DNA of 64,000 nucleotides, from the NCBI RefSeq assembly GCF_009712605.1, contig NZ_WASO01000015.1, positions 310,001-374,000 of the forward strand. Direction: 5' to 3'. Of the stretch, positions 8,936 to 17,045 are shown one piece after another. The stretch is from Paludibacter sp. GTDB taxonomy: Bacteria; Bacteroidota; Bacteroidia; Bacteroidales; Paludibacteraceae. Below the pieces are notes generated by a model. It was not told the DNA's origin, did not search any database, and was given only the letters and a program-made list of their open reading frames with translations. The stretch's first letter is position 1. Every line of letters begins with the position of its first letter. The translations under genes and the position numbers were made by a program.

Positions 8936-10514
8936 CCGTCTCACCACCTTTTTTGCACGGTTCCGGATAGTCGATGGTGTAGTGTAATCCGCGGCTCTCT
9001 TTTCGTTGCATGGCTTGCTTGATAATCAGGTAGCCCACGCTGATGATGTTGCGCAGCTCGCATATCTCTTTCGAAACCACAGAGCGGTCGAACAGACTTT
9101 CAGTTTCACGATACAGAATCTCAAGACGGGACAATGCTCTTTGCAGACGCAGGTTCGAGCGCACGATACCCACGTAGGTGCTCATGATCTGTTGTACCTC
9201 TTTTACGCTTTGAGTGATCAACACGTTCTCTTCCGGAAGCGAAGTGCCCGAATCATCCCACAAGGGGAAATCTTTATAAGAATAGTTGTCCAGACGTTGC
9301 AATGCATGTTTGGCCACCGCATCAGCATAGACCACCGCTTCAATCAGTGAGTTGGATGCAAGGCGGTTGGCTCCGTGAAGTCCGGTTCTCGAACATTCGC
9401 CGGCAGCGTACAGACGGTTGATAGTTGATTGTCCGTCCAGATCGACGCTGATACCTCCACACAGGTAATGCGCTGCAGGAGCAACAGGAATCAGGTCTTT
9501 GGTAATGTCGATACCCAGATCCAGACAATGCTGGTAGATGTTTGGGAAATGATTTTTAGTCTCTTCCGCGTCTTTATGACGGACATCCAGATAAACGCAA
9601 TCGTCGCCACGGTTTTTCATCTCGTTGTCGATGGCGCGGGCCACAATATCGCGCGGAGCCAGAGCGCCACGGGCATCGTATTTATGCATAAATTCCTTGC
9701 CGTCGCTGGTGCGGAGCAGAGCCCCGTAACCGCGCATTGCTTCCGTAATCAGGAACGAAGGACGTTCGCCGGGATGGTACAAAGCTGTCGGGTGAAACTG
9801 CACGAATTCCATATCGCGAATTACACCTCGGGCACGGTGCACCATGGCAATGCCGTCGCCGGTGGCAATCACCGGATTGGTGGTGGTGTGATATACGTTG
9901 CCGATACCTCCCGTAGCAATCAGTGTAATTTTTGCCAGAAAGGTGTCTATGTTGCGGGTGTTGTTGTCAAGCACATAAGCGCCGTAGCACTCAATGTCGG
10001 GAGTGTGACGTGTAACAATCTGTCCCAGGTGGTGCTGGGTAAGGATTTCGATAGCAAAATGGTTGTTGAAAACGTCGATGTTCGGGTGGTGTTTCACCTG
10101 CTGAATCAGGCTTTCCTGAATTTCGCTTCCGGTAGTATCCTTGTGGTGCAGGATGCGGAATTCGGAGTGGCCGCCTTCGCGGTGAAGATCGAAATTTCCC
10201 TTCTCGTCCTTATCGAAATCGACGCCCCAGCTGATCAGTTCCTTGATTTGGGCGGGAGCCTCTTTGACCACTTTCTCCACCACGTCGCGATCGCAAATGT
10301 TGTCGCCGGCGGTGATGGTATCCTGAATATGCTTCTCGAAATTGTCGGTTTGCTTCATTACCGAAGCAATACCGCCCTGAGCATATGATGTGTTAGCCTC
10401 TTCGAGAGACGACTTGCACAAAATGGCAACTTTCCCTTTGTCGGCCACTTTTAGAGCAAAGCTCATGCCGGCAATTCCGCTGCCGATAACTAAAAAATCG
10501 TATTGATGAACCAT
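8925..10514 (-). CDS. nadB: L-aspartate oxidase
   Basis: FAD enzyme that oxidises L-aspartate to iminoaspartate for quinolinate and NAD synthesis in the cytoplasm. The 529-residue product starts with the dinucleotide-binding motif VIGSGIAGMSFAL (10-21). It has the family stretches ANTSYAQGGIASV (about 41-53), DLHREGGHSEFRILHHKDTTG near 110-130 and EFVQFHPTALY near 235, and a helical carboxy-terminal domain of succinate dehydrogenase/fumarate reductase type. Length is typical. The expected partners nadA and nadC are not in the window. A TAACTTTG box lies about 100 bases upstream. Confidence 0.95.
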   Translation of the reverse strand: MVHQYDFLVIGSGIAGMSFALKVADKGKVAILCKSSLEEANTSYAQGGIASVMKQTDNFEKHIQDTITAGDNICDRDVVEKVVKEAPAQIKELISWGVDFDKDEKGNFDLHREGGHSEFRILHHKDTTGSEIQESLIQQVKHHPNIDVFNNHFAIEILTQHHLGQIVTRHTPDIECYGAYVLDNNTRNIDTFLAKITLIATGGIGNVYHTTTNPVIATGDGIAMVHRARGVIRDMEFVQFHPTALYHPGERPSFLITEAMRGYGALLRTSDGKEFMHKYDARGALAPRDIVARAIDNEMKNRGDDCVYLDVRHKDAEETKNHFPNIYQHCLDLGIDITKDLIPVAPAAHYLCGGISVDLDGQSTINRLYAAGECSRTGLHGANRLASNSLIEAVVYADAVAKHALQRLDNYSYKDFPLWDDSGTSLPEENVLITQSVKEVQQIMSTYVGIVRSNLRLQRALSRLEILYRETESLFDRSVVSKEICELRNIISVGYLIIKQAMQRKESRGLHYTIDYPEPCKKGGETASK

Positions 10515-10515
10515 G

Positions 10516-10600
10516 ATTGGAAAAGTACTCAGTAGTCAGTATCCGGTACTCGGCAGTTGGTAGAGTATAAGCTCCATCGGACTGTGCACCGGGTGCTGTT
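10516..10600. repeat. Degenerate ACTCAGTA-type intergenic repeat
   Basis: Tract upstream of nadB with staggered copies of related units (GTACTCAGTAGTCAGTATCC, GGTACTCGGCAGTTGG, then GTGCACCGGGTGCTGTTTAC). It resembles tracts at 8880-8920 and 26279-26320. Lies inside the predicted nadB 5' leader. Confidence 0.55.
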
Positions 10601-10616
10601 TACTTTTTTGTTGCGG

Positions 10617-10624
10617 CAAAGTTA
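10617..10624 (-). promoter_or_regulatory. Bacteroidota -7 box for nadB
   Basis: Minus strand reads TAACTTTG, matching TAnnTTTG. No well-spaced TTG is seen upstream, so the -33 element is weak. Confidence 0.5.
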
Positions 10625-10807
10625 CTCTTTATTTTAGAAAAAGAAGAACAACCGCCGGTTTGAAATTGCAGGCATCAAAGATTTGGAGTGTTCGAGCCTC
10701 CGTCATAACAACAAGGTAAGTTTTTGAATCTTGTTCTATACGCAACAGTTATTATTCAGGCGATTTCAATTGTCGGAAATAATTATTGCTTGAATATATC
10801 GTATGAT

Positions 10808-11644
10808 CTATTTATTAACTACCGATTTTCTGTATTCGGTAGGATTCATACCTGTATGTTTTTTAAATTGCTTATTCAAATGACTGGCATCGCTAAAACC
10901 AAACTCATACACCATTTCATTTATCTGCATGTCAGTATAACGAAGACGCGTTTCTATTAGCTTCATCCGATAGTCGGTAATGTATTGCTGAATACTTTGT
11001 CCGGTTTTGTTTTTGAAATATTCGCTTATATAGGTAGGCGAAACATGAAAATAGTTTGCAAGCTTTTGTGTCGAAAGTTCTTCCGGCTGATAGATATTCC
11101 GGTGGATATAATTAAGCATCGAAACGGCATCGGTCACATGCTCTTTGCCGGCAAGCACCGGTGCAATGAGTGTTATATTTCTTGCCGCAACCGTGATAAT
11201 CGTATTAATGAGCTGTTTGATAAGTTCCTGCTGCTGTGGATCATGATTGCTATGTTCTCTTATCAACGCTTCCACCAACGACCGAACCAGAGGTTTGTCG
11301 GTCACGGTCTTCAGAATACATCCAGGTAAATGATTGTGATTATGAAAAATAAATTCAAGTTTCTGAATCCAATCCCTACTTTGTGTTTTCAGATAGCTGT
11401 CATTAAACCGGATAAAGAAAAACTTTGTAGTTGTTGAAATCTCAAAATCGTGCGAATCTTGCGGAAAAATCAGGAACAACTTATCAGCGGCATAAGGCAA
11501 ACGATGATTATTTATTATCTGAACACCCTTACCCTCCAATACAAATACCATTTCAAAAAAAGTATTGGTATGCTCGGTCGCCTGATAATCCTGTAACTCC
11601 TGTAATTCAAACTCAAAAGGCTGATGTAGATTTCTTATTTTCAT
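10808..11644 (-). CDS. AraC-family transcriptional regulator
   Basis: Ligand-responsive DNA-binding regulator. From the ATG at 11644 it is 278 residues (MKIRNLHQPFEF). The amino-terminal half is a cupin-like sensing domain. The carboxy-terminal 100 residues form two helix-turn-helix motifs (LANYFHVSPTYISEYFKNKTG, then INEMVYEFGFSDASHLNKQFK and a terminal TGMNPTEYRKS). Upstream in-frame codons exist but only add a non-conserved stretch. It is divergent from doxX and the deacetylase gene and probably controls them. The minus-strand box TACATTTG at 11649-11656 sits so close to the ATG that the message could be nearly leaderless. Confidence 0.9.
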   Translation of the reverse strand: MKIRNLHQPFEFELQELQDYQATEHTNTFFEMVFVLEGKGVQIINNHRLPYAADKLFLIFPQDSHDFEISTTTKFFFIRFNDSYLKTQSRDWIQKLEFIFHNHNHLPGCILKTVTDKPLVRSLVEALIREHSNHDPQQQELIKQLINTIITVAARNITLIAPVLAGKEHVTDAVSMLNYIHRNIYQPEELSTQKLANYFHVSPTYISEYFKNKTGQSIQQYITDYRMKLIETRLRYTDMQINEMVYEFGFSDASHLNKQFKKHTGMNPTEYRKSVVNK

Positions 11645-11740
11645 ACTGCAAATGTACAAACAAATCCAATGATTGTACAAATAATCCCTGTCCATTATTG
11701 TCAATTTTGCATTGTAAAACAACTCACAAACAAATAAAGT

Positions 11741-12133
11741 ATGGAAACAACAACTTATTTAATTTTACGGCTTGCCATAGGAGCAAGTATGTTTGGTCAC
11801 GGATTGGTACGCTTGCCGAAATTGGCAATATTCAGCCAGTGGATGGTGAGTAGCTTTGAAAAATCCATGTTACCCAAAGCGCTGGTTGTTCCGTTCAGTT
11901 ATGCCTTACCATTTGGTGAATTTCTGGTAGGAATATTACTGATTACAGGACTTTTCACCAAACCCGCATTGTTTCTGGCGGCTCTCATCATGATGATTTT
12001 GATCTTTGGTACGGCAATGATTGAAAACTGGGAAGCACTCCCGTCACAACTGATACATGTTGCTTTTTTTGCCGTATTGCTACATTTTATACAATACAAC
12101 GGTTGGGCTTTGGATAATTTATTAAAGCAATAA
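11741..12133 (+). CDS. DoxX-family membrane protein
   Basis: Small inner-membrane protein of 130 residues with four hydrophobic segments. It has the DoxX pattern: ILRLAIGASMFGHGLVRLPK at the start, FGEFLVGILLITGLFTKPA in the middle. DoxX/DoxD proteins are linked to thiosulfate or thiol oxidation and redox control in some organisms, but many, including this one, have no proven function. It is divergent from the AraC regulator (about 96 bases apart) and ends three bases before the deacetylase gene, so the two are co-transcribed. Confidence 0.82.
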   Translation: METTTYLILRLAIGASMFGHGLVRLPKLAIFSQWMVSSFEKSMLPKALVVPFSYALPFGEFLVGILLITGLFTKPALFLAALIMMILIFGTAMIENWEALPSQLIHVAFFAVLLHFIQYNGWALDNLLKQ

Positions 12134-12136
12134 GCC

Positions 12137-13087
12137 ATGAGTTCACGACGAAATTTCATCAAGCAAATAGGTGTATTGGGAGTAGCCGGCATGGTGACTC
12201 CGGCAGACATGATTTCAAAAATATCAAAAAACAAAATTATGAATACTACACAAAAAACAAAATGGGCAGATGGATCGAGACTCGTAGTCTCGGTTTCCAT
12301 GCAATTTGAAGCAGGAGGACAACCCGACAATGCTGAAAGTCCTTTTCCTCAAAATATACAAAAAGGATTTGTCGATTTACCAGCTGCTACTTGGTACGAA
12401 TACGGTTATAAAGAAGGTATTCCTCGTATGCTTGATAACTGGGATAAACACGGCATCAAAGTTACTTCGCACATGGTAGGCACCGCGGTATTAAAAAATC
12501 CGGCACTGGCAAAAGAAATTGTGCAACGTGGACACGAAGCTGCAGCTCACGGAATGAGTTGGAGAGCACAATACACCATGTCTTACGAAGAAGAAAAGCG
12601 GTTTATTAAAGAAGGTGTGGATGCAATCAAGCAAGTAACCGGATTTGATGCAATAGGGTATAATGCCAACTGGTTAAGGCGGGGTAAAAACACGCTGGAC
12701 ATATTACAGGAACTGGGATTCAAATATCATATAGACGATTTGAGTCGTGACGAGCCTTTTATTATTCAGGTAAAAAACAAAGATTTTGTCATTGTACCGT
12801 ATACACTTCGGTGCAACGACATTATGTTAATTGAAGGCAAAAATTTCTCGACCGATCAATTTATGAATCAGGTCAAAATGGAATTCGACCAACTCTATGC
12901 CGAAAGTGAAACCCAACGCAGGCAAATGTCCATCAGTTTTCACGACCGAATAGGCGGCACTCCCCAAATGGTACAAGCTGCCGCACAAATAATTGGCTAT
13001 ATGCAGAAACATCAAGGAGTAACTTTTAAACGAAAAGACGAAATAGCTGCTATGGTATTACACGACAAAACAACTATAAGAGAATAA
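12137..13087 (+). CDS. Tat-exported NodB-type polysaccharide deacetylase family protein
   Basis: A 316-residue product beginning with a twin-arginine signal (SRRNFIKQIGVLGVAGM). The mature part resembles the NodB-homology branch containing PuuE/allantoinase-like and chitin-deacetylase-like enzymes. It has IPRMLDNWDKHGIKVTSHMVG, then the metal-site region RGHEAAAHGMSW near 133-144, and later WLRRGKNTLDILQELGFKYHIDD. Metal-dependent amide or ester hydrolysis is likely; the substrate is unknown. It follows doxX with a three-base gap, and both face away from an AraC regulator. Confidence 0.75.
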   Translation: MSSRRNFIKQIGVLGVAGMVTPADMISKISKNKIMNTTQKTKWADGSRLVVSVSMQFEAGGQPDNAESPFPQNIQKGFVDLPAATWYEYGYKEGIPRMLDNWDKHGIKVTSHMVGTAVLKNPALAKEIVQRGHEAAAHGMSWRAQYTMSYEEEKRFIKEGVDAIKQVTGFDAIGYNANWLRRGKNTLDILQELGFKYHIDDLSRDEPFIIQVKNKDFVIVPYTLRCNDIMLIEGKNFSTDQFMNQVKMEFDQLYAESETQRRQMSISFHDRIGGTPQMVQAAAQIIGYMQKHQGVTFKRKDEIAAMVLHDKTTIRE

Positions 13088-13151
13088 ATATGTGCTATTA
13101 TTCTCGACTCAAACCGGAGGGGGAATGTAAAATAAATTGTGTCAGGCGTAA

Positions 13152-13226
13152 ATTTTCCCTCAAAACTCTCCACTCGGTGTAGCTCTGGCCTACACCATTG
13201 CTAAAAGAAAAAACCAGTTGACACAA
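13152..13226 (+). pseudogene. Possible IS66-type transposase remnant
   Basis: A 25-codon open stretch after an in-frame TAA reads NSPLGVALAYTIAKRKNQLT, resembling the SPLGKAxxYTLxRWxxLTRY segment of IS66 TnpC. The flanks carry TTGTGTCA (13138-13145) and TGACACAA (13219-13226) in inverted orientation. Too short for certainty; it could be coincidence. Confidence 0.3.
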
Positions 13227-13261
13227 GTGGAAATTAACCCCGAAATTAGGAAGATTTACCG

Positions 13262-13269
13262 TATATTTG
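13262..13269 (+). promoter_or_regulatory. Bacteroidota -7 box upstream of the MmcQ gene
   Basis: TATATTTG matches TAnnTTTG, 27 bases before the ATG at 13297. It excludes the longer in-frame start at 13267, which would overlap the promoter. Confidence 0.6.
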
Positions 13270-13296
13270 TCTTACCAATCAATTCACTTTTTGCGT

Positions 13297-13647
13297 ATGG
13301 ATATTATCTCAGCACGGGAATTTTGTATTACATTGCCTCACACCGAGGAGACTTTCCCTTTTGGTAACGAGCACTTGGTGCTGAAAGTGGGTGGTAAGAT
13401 GTACGCTATTATTGCGCTGGATGGTGACTCTACCATTGCCCTGAAGTGCGATCCCGAGCTGGCCATCGAACTGCGGGAGCAATATGCTGCTGTGCAGCCC
13501 GGTTATCACCTCAATAAAAAGCACTGGAACACTGTTTTGCTCAACGATACGATCCCTGATGCGAAAATCGAAGAATGGATTCGTTTGTCGTACGAGTTGA
13601 CCATCAAAGGGCTAACGAAGAAAATAAGAAGCGAATTGATGTTGTAA
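13297..13647 (+). CDS. MmcQ/YjbR family DNA-binding-like protein
   Basis: Small cytoplasmic protein of 116 residues of the MmcQ/YjbR family (CyaY-like fold). Typical features are MDIISAREFCITLPHTEETFPFG at the start, then LVLKVGGKMYAIIALDG, LKCDPELAIELREQY and GYHLNKKHWNTVLLN. Members are often annotated as predicted DNA-binding, but the role is not established. The ATG at 13297 is chosen because the family starts there and the upstream extension overlaps a -7 box. Confidence 0.88.
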   Translation: MDIISAREFCITLPHTEETFPFGNEHLVLKVGGKMYAIIALDGDSTIALKCDPELAIELREQYAAVQPGYHLNKKHWNTVLLNDTIPDAKIEEWIRLSYELTIKGLTKKIRSELML

Positions 13648-13731
13648 TTAATCTTTGCAGCTGAACTTTTTCTAAAAATGTAACATATAAGCCTTGATTC
13701 TAACATCCTGGCTCATGTTTCTATAAATATT

Positions 13732-15423
13732 ATGTCTTCTAAATTTGTTATATATCAGTTACTTCCCCGCCTGTTCGGGAATACTACTCATGTCAACCTG
13801 CCCAATGGTTCCATCGATATTAACGGTTGCGGCAAATTCAATGCTATTACGGCAAAAGCCCTGAAAGGTATTCGGGAACTGGGAGCCACTCATGTCTGGT
13901 ACACCGGTGTAATTGAACACGCCGCTCAAACCAATTATTCAGAATTCGGAATACGCAAAGATCATTCGGCGATTGTCAAAGGGAAAGCCGGATCGCCCTA
14001 TGCTATCAAGGATTATTACGATGTAGATCCCGATTTGGCGACCGATGTCCCTAATCGGATGCAGGAGTTTGAGGCATTGGTGGAACGAACCCACAAAGCC
14101 GGAATGAAGGTGTTGATCGATTTTGTGCCCAACCATGTGGCCCGTCAGTATGCTTCGGATGCCAAACCGGCAGGCGTTGCCGATCTGGGCGAGAACGACA
14201 ATACCAACCATGCTTTCAATCCGCAGAATAATTTTTACTACATTCCTAATCAGTTTTTTGCAGGACAGTTCAATCTGCTGAAGGACGAAAAAGCTCCTTA
14301 TCACGAGTATCCGGCAAAGGCGAGTGGAAACGATGTTTTTTCGGCGCATCCTACGGTAAACGACTGGTACGAAACAGTAAAACTGAATTACGGCGTCGAT
14401 TATCAGGGTGGGAACACAAAGCATTTTGTGCCGGTGCCTGATACATGGACTAAAATGCTGGATATTCTGCTGTTTTGGGCCGGCAAGCAAATTGACGGAT
14501 TCCGTTGCGACATGGCTGAGATGGTGCCGGTGGAGTTTTGGTCGTGGGTGATTCCAAAAGTAAAGGAACAGTTTCCGAATATTATTTTTATTGCCGAAGC
14601 CTATAATCCGGCGGTTTACCGCAGCTATCTCGATTTCGGCCATTTCGACTACCTCTACGACAAAGTGGGCATGTATGATACCTTGCGGAATATTACTTGT
14701 GGTAACGAATCGGCTCGGCGTATCAGTGTTATGTGGCAACGCGTTAACGATATTTTGCCAAAGATGTTATTCTTTCTCGAGAACCACGACGAGCAACGTA
14801 TTGCATCCCGCTTTTTTGCCGGTGATGCCCGGAAGGCAGTTCCGGCAATGATTGTAACAGCCACCCTATCCACCTCGGTAGTGATGGTGTATGCTGGTCA
14901 GGAACTGGGGGAACCGGCTGCCGATGCCGAAGGATTCAGCGGAGATGACGGCCGTACTACCATTTTCGATTACTGGAGCGTCGATTCATTACGCAGCTGG
15001 TACAATAAAGGTAAGTGCGATGGCGCGTATCTCACAACAGATCAGCAGGAGCTAAGGTCGTTTTACAAGCAGTTACTGAATATCTCTTTGCAGGAGAAAG
15101 CCATTCGTGAAGGTGAAATGTTCGACCTGATGTATGTCAACTGCAACAACCCGCGCTTCAATCCCGACCAGCAGTTTGCCTACCTGCGCAAAGCCGGTGA
15201 TGAACTTTTGCTGATTTGCGTGAATTTTGCTGATACAGCTGCAGAAGTGGCGGTGAATATTCCCAAGCATGCCTTCGATTATCTTGGTTTGCAAGAGAAC
15301 CTGCAGGTCGGAGCCGTTGATTTATTAACGGACTTAGCAGAACCAGAACAAAAATTCTCTTCCGAACTTCCGTATGTTGTGAAGATGGAGAAATATTCAG
15401 GTAAGATTTTGAAAATAAAATAA
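13732..15423 (+). CDS. GH13 alpha-amylase-family glycoside hydrolase, cytoplasmic
   Basis: Acts on alpha-glucans (alpha-amylase or transglycosidase). The 563-residue product has no signal peptide, so it should be intracellular. The (beta/alpha)8 barrel shows the four GH13 regions: DFVPNHV (130-136), GFRCDMAEM with nucleophile Asp260, FIAEAYN with acid/base Glu289, and FLENHDEQR with Asp353. A small beta domain follows near 480-563. Substrate specificity cannot be read directly; intracellular GH13 enzymes often process maltodextrins or glycogen. It stands alone, 84 bases after the MmcQ gene, with no nearby glycogen genes. Confidence 0.92.
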   Translation: MSSKFVIYQLLPRLFGNTTHVNLPNGSIDINGCGKFNAITAKALKGIRELGATHVWYTGVIEHAAQTNYSEFGIRKDHSAIVKGKAGSPYAIKDYYDVDPDLATDVPNRMQEFEALVERTHKAGMKVLIDFVPNHVARQYASDAKPAGVADLGENDNTNHAFNPQNNFYYIPNQFFAGQFNLLKDEKAPYHEYPAKASGNDVFSAHPTVNDWYETVKLNYGVDYQGGNTKHFVPVPDTWTKMLDILLFWAGKQIDGFRCDMAEMVPVEFWSWVIPKVKEQFPNIIFIAEAYNPAVYRSYLDFGHFDYLYDKVGMYDTLRNITCGNESARRISVMWQRVNDILPKMLFFLENHDEQRIASRFFAGDARKAVPAMIVTATLSTSVVMVYAGQELGEPAADAEGFSGDDGRTTIFDYWSVDSLRSWYNKGKCDGAYLTTDQQELRSFYKQLLNISLQEKAIREGEMFDLMYVNCNNPRFNPDQQFAYLRKAGDELLLICVNFADTAAEVAVNIPKHAFDYLGLQENLQVGAVDLLTDLAEPEQKFSSELPYVVKMEKYSGKILKIK

Positions 15424-15469
15424 GTCATCCTCCCCACGAAATTTCACTAAATCCGTTGCAACGTCTTTT

Positions 15470-15520
15470 ACATCATTGTGTACTTTGTGAATACCCTTTG
15501 TGTTCTTTGTGGTAAAATGT
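15470..15520. repeat. TTTGTG-type dispersed intergenic repeat
   Basis: Sequence between the amylase and GH28 genes contains CATTGTGTACTTTGTG, CCCTTTGTGTTCTTTGTGG and TAAAATG. This (CTTTGTG)n-TAAAA pattern is a familiar dispersed intergenic element in bacterial genomes. It also supplies TTTG-rich boxes that could act as a promoter for the GH28 gene. Confidence 0.5.
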
Positions 15521-15539
15521 TGGATAAACATATAAACTC

Positions 15540-16964
15540 ATGACCCAAGACTCTTCCAGAAGAAAATTTTTGAAAATTGCCGGGACCGGTTTGCTGGCTG
15601 CACCCATAATGGCTTCCATTCCCGGAATTGCCGGTGCACAGTCGGTAAAAAGTAAGAAACAAGCGAAGCTTGCTCAGAAAAGTACCACCACATCAAAAGG
15701 AGTAAAACTGAATATCCGCGATTTTGGAGCAAAAGGCGATGGCGTTACAAAAGATACGGTTGCTATTCAGGAAGCGATTGACCGTTGTTGGGTGCTGGGT
15801 GGCGGAGAAGTGCTTATCCCCACAGGAAATTATCTGGTTGGAGGTGTTGCTCTAAAGTCGAATACACTGCTTCGTCTGGAGAAAGATGCCATACTTACCG
15901 GTAGCCCCGATTTTGCGGACTATCCGGTGATGCAGGTGCGTTGGGAAGGTAAATGGATTCAGGGGCATGTCGGGTTGATTTATGCTGTTGATGCCGAGAA
16001 TATCGGGATTGTCGGCCCCGGAAAAATTCAGGGTTGTCATGCCTTGGGTGGTCGCCCCAATGCGCAGAATCCGCTGCGTCATCCTGCATTGATTGAGCCT
16101 CTCGGATGTCGTGGTATTCGCTTCGAAGATTTCTCCACCGACTATCATCAGATGTGGTCCATCCATCCTACCTATTGCGAAAATATCAGCATTAAAAATC
16201 TGACTATCCGCAGTACGGGTGGTAACGGCGACGGCATTGATGTTGACTCGTGCAAACATATTAAGATTGATAACTGCGACATTGCTACCGGCGACGATTG
16301 TATCTCTCTAAAATCGGGCCGTGGAATGGAAGGCTACACCTTGCTGCGTACCACCGAAGATGTGACCATTACCAATTGCACCTTTTCCGATTCTATTTTT
16401 GCCTGCATTGGTATCGGGAGTGAAACATCAGGAGGTATTCGCAACGTGGCGATCCGCAACTGCAAGTTTACCTACGCCAAAACACATGCTATCTATATTA
16501 AGAGTCGTCCGGGACGGGGCGCTTTTATCGAAAATATTAAGGTGGAAGATATCGACGTGGTAGGTACCGAAGGTGGATTTTTGCGTTTCAATCTGTTGGG
16601 AAGCGGTATTCAGGATCAGTTTCCGGTTCCGGGAATGGATGGTATTCCTACAGTCAAAAACTTTAGCTTTTCGCGGGTAAAAGTTCACGATGTGCCGGTG
16701 TTGGTAGACGGAATCAGTGTACATCCGCTAAAACCATTGCAGGACTTTACGCTGAGTGACGTGAGCGGAACCTGCAAAAAAGGAATTTCGCTGGCCAATA
16801 TCCAGAATGCCAGTCTGAGTGATATCAACGTGAGTGCTTATGAAGGTCCATTGCTGAGCATCAATAACGTGACGGGCAAAGGACTGGCCGGTGCAGTGAA
16901 GATTGACCCGCCGAAAGTGCCGGAAATGATCCAGCCTTCCATTCCGCCGTATGAGTTGAAATAG
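15540..16964 (+). CDS. Tat-exported GH28-family glycoside hydrolase (polygalacturonase-like)
   Basis: A 474-residue right-handed beta-helix enzyme acting on pectin-type galacturonans. It starts with a Tat signal (SRRKFLKIAGTGLLAAP) ending near residue 34. The fold begins with the standard IRDFGAKGDGVTKDT (59-73). Active-site motifs are NGDGIDVDSC (229-238), GDDCISLKSG (251-260), GIGSETSGG (291-299) and YIKSRPGRG (319-327). The GHG of classical polygalacturonases is replaced by GSE, as in many bacterial GH28 relatives acting on decorated pectins. Secreted to the periplasm. It shares no operon with the amylase; a strong bidirectional terminator follows. Confidence 0.9.
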   Translation: MTQDSSRRKFLKIAGTGLLAAPIMASIPGIAGAQSVKSKKQAKLAQKSTTTSKGVKLNIRDFGAKGDGVTKDTVAIQEAIDRCWVLGGGEVLIPTGNYLVGGVALKSNTLLRLEKDAILTGSPDFADYPVMQVRWEGKWIQGHVGLIYAVDAENIGIVGPGKIQGCHALGGRPNAQNPLRHPALIEPLGCRGIRFEDFSTDYHQMWSIHPTYCENISIKNLTIRSTGGNGDGIDVDSCKHIKIDNCDIATGDDCISLKSGRGMEGYTLLRTTEDVTITNCTFSDSIFACIGIGSETSGGIRNVAIRNCKFTYAKTHAIYIKSRPGRGAFIENIKVEDIDVVGTEGGFLRFNLLGSGIQDQFPVPGMDGIPTVKNFSFSRVKVHDVPVLVDGISVHPLKPLQDFTLSDVSGTCKKGISLANIQNASLSDINVSAYEGPLLSINNVTGKGLAGAVKIDPPKVPEMIQPSIPPYELK

Positions 16965-16983
16965 GAATTGGATGCTAAAGGTG

Positions 16984-17028
16984 AAAAAATCCTGCTATAA
17001 GAACTGGTTTTCTATAGCAGGATTTTTT
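16984..17028. terminator. Bidirectional rho-independent terminator
   Basis: A perfect 16-base inverted repeat (AAAAAATCCTGCTATA and TATAGCAGGATTTTTT, 13-base loop) lies between the convergent GH28 and M56 genes, with A- and T-tracts on both sides to serve both strands. Confidence 0.85.
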
Positions 17029-17045
17029 CGTTTTGCGAACGGAAA

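Noticed and set aside
9429-10388. 319-codon open frame on the plus strand
   Set aside because: Entirely antisense to nadB, with no recognisable domain; a shadow frame of a GC-rich gene.
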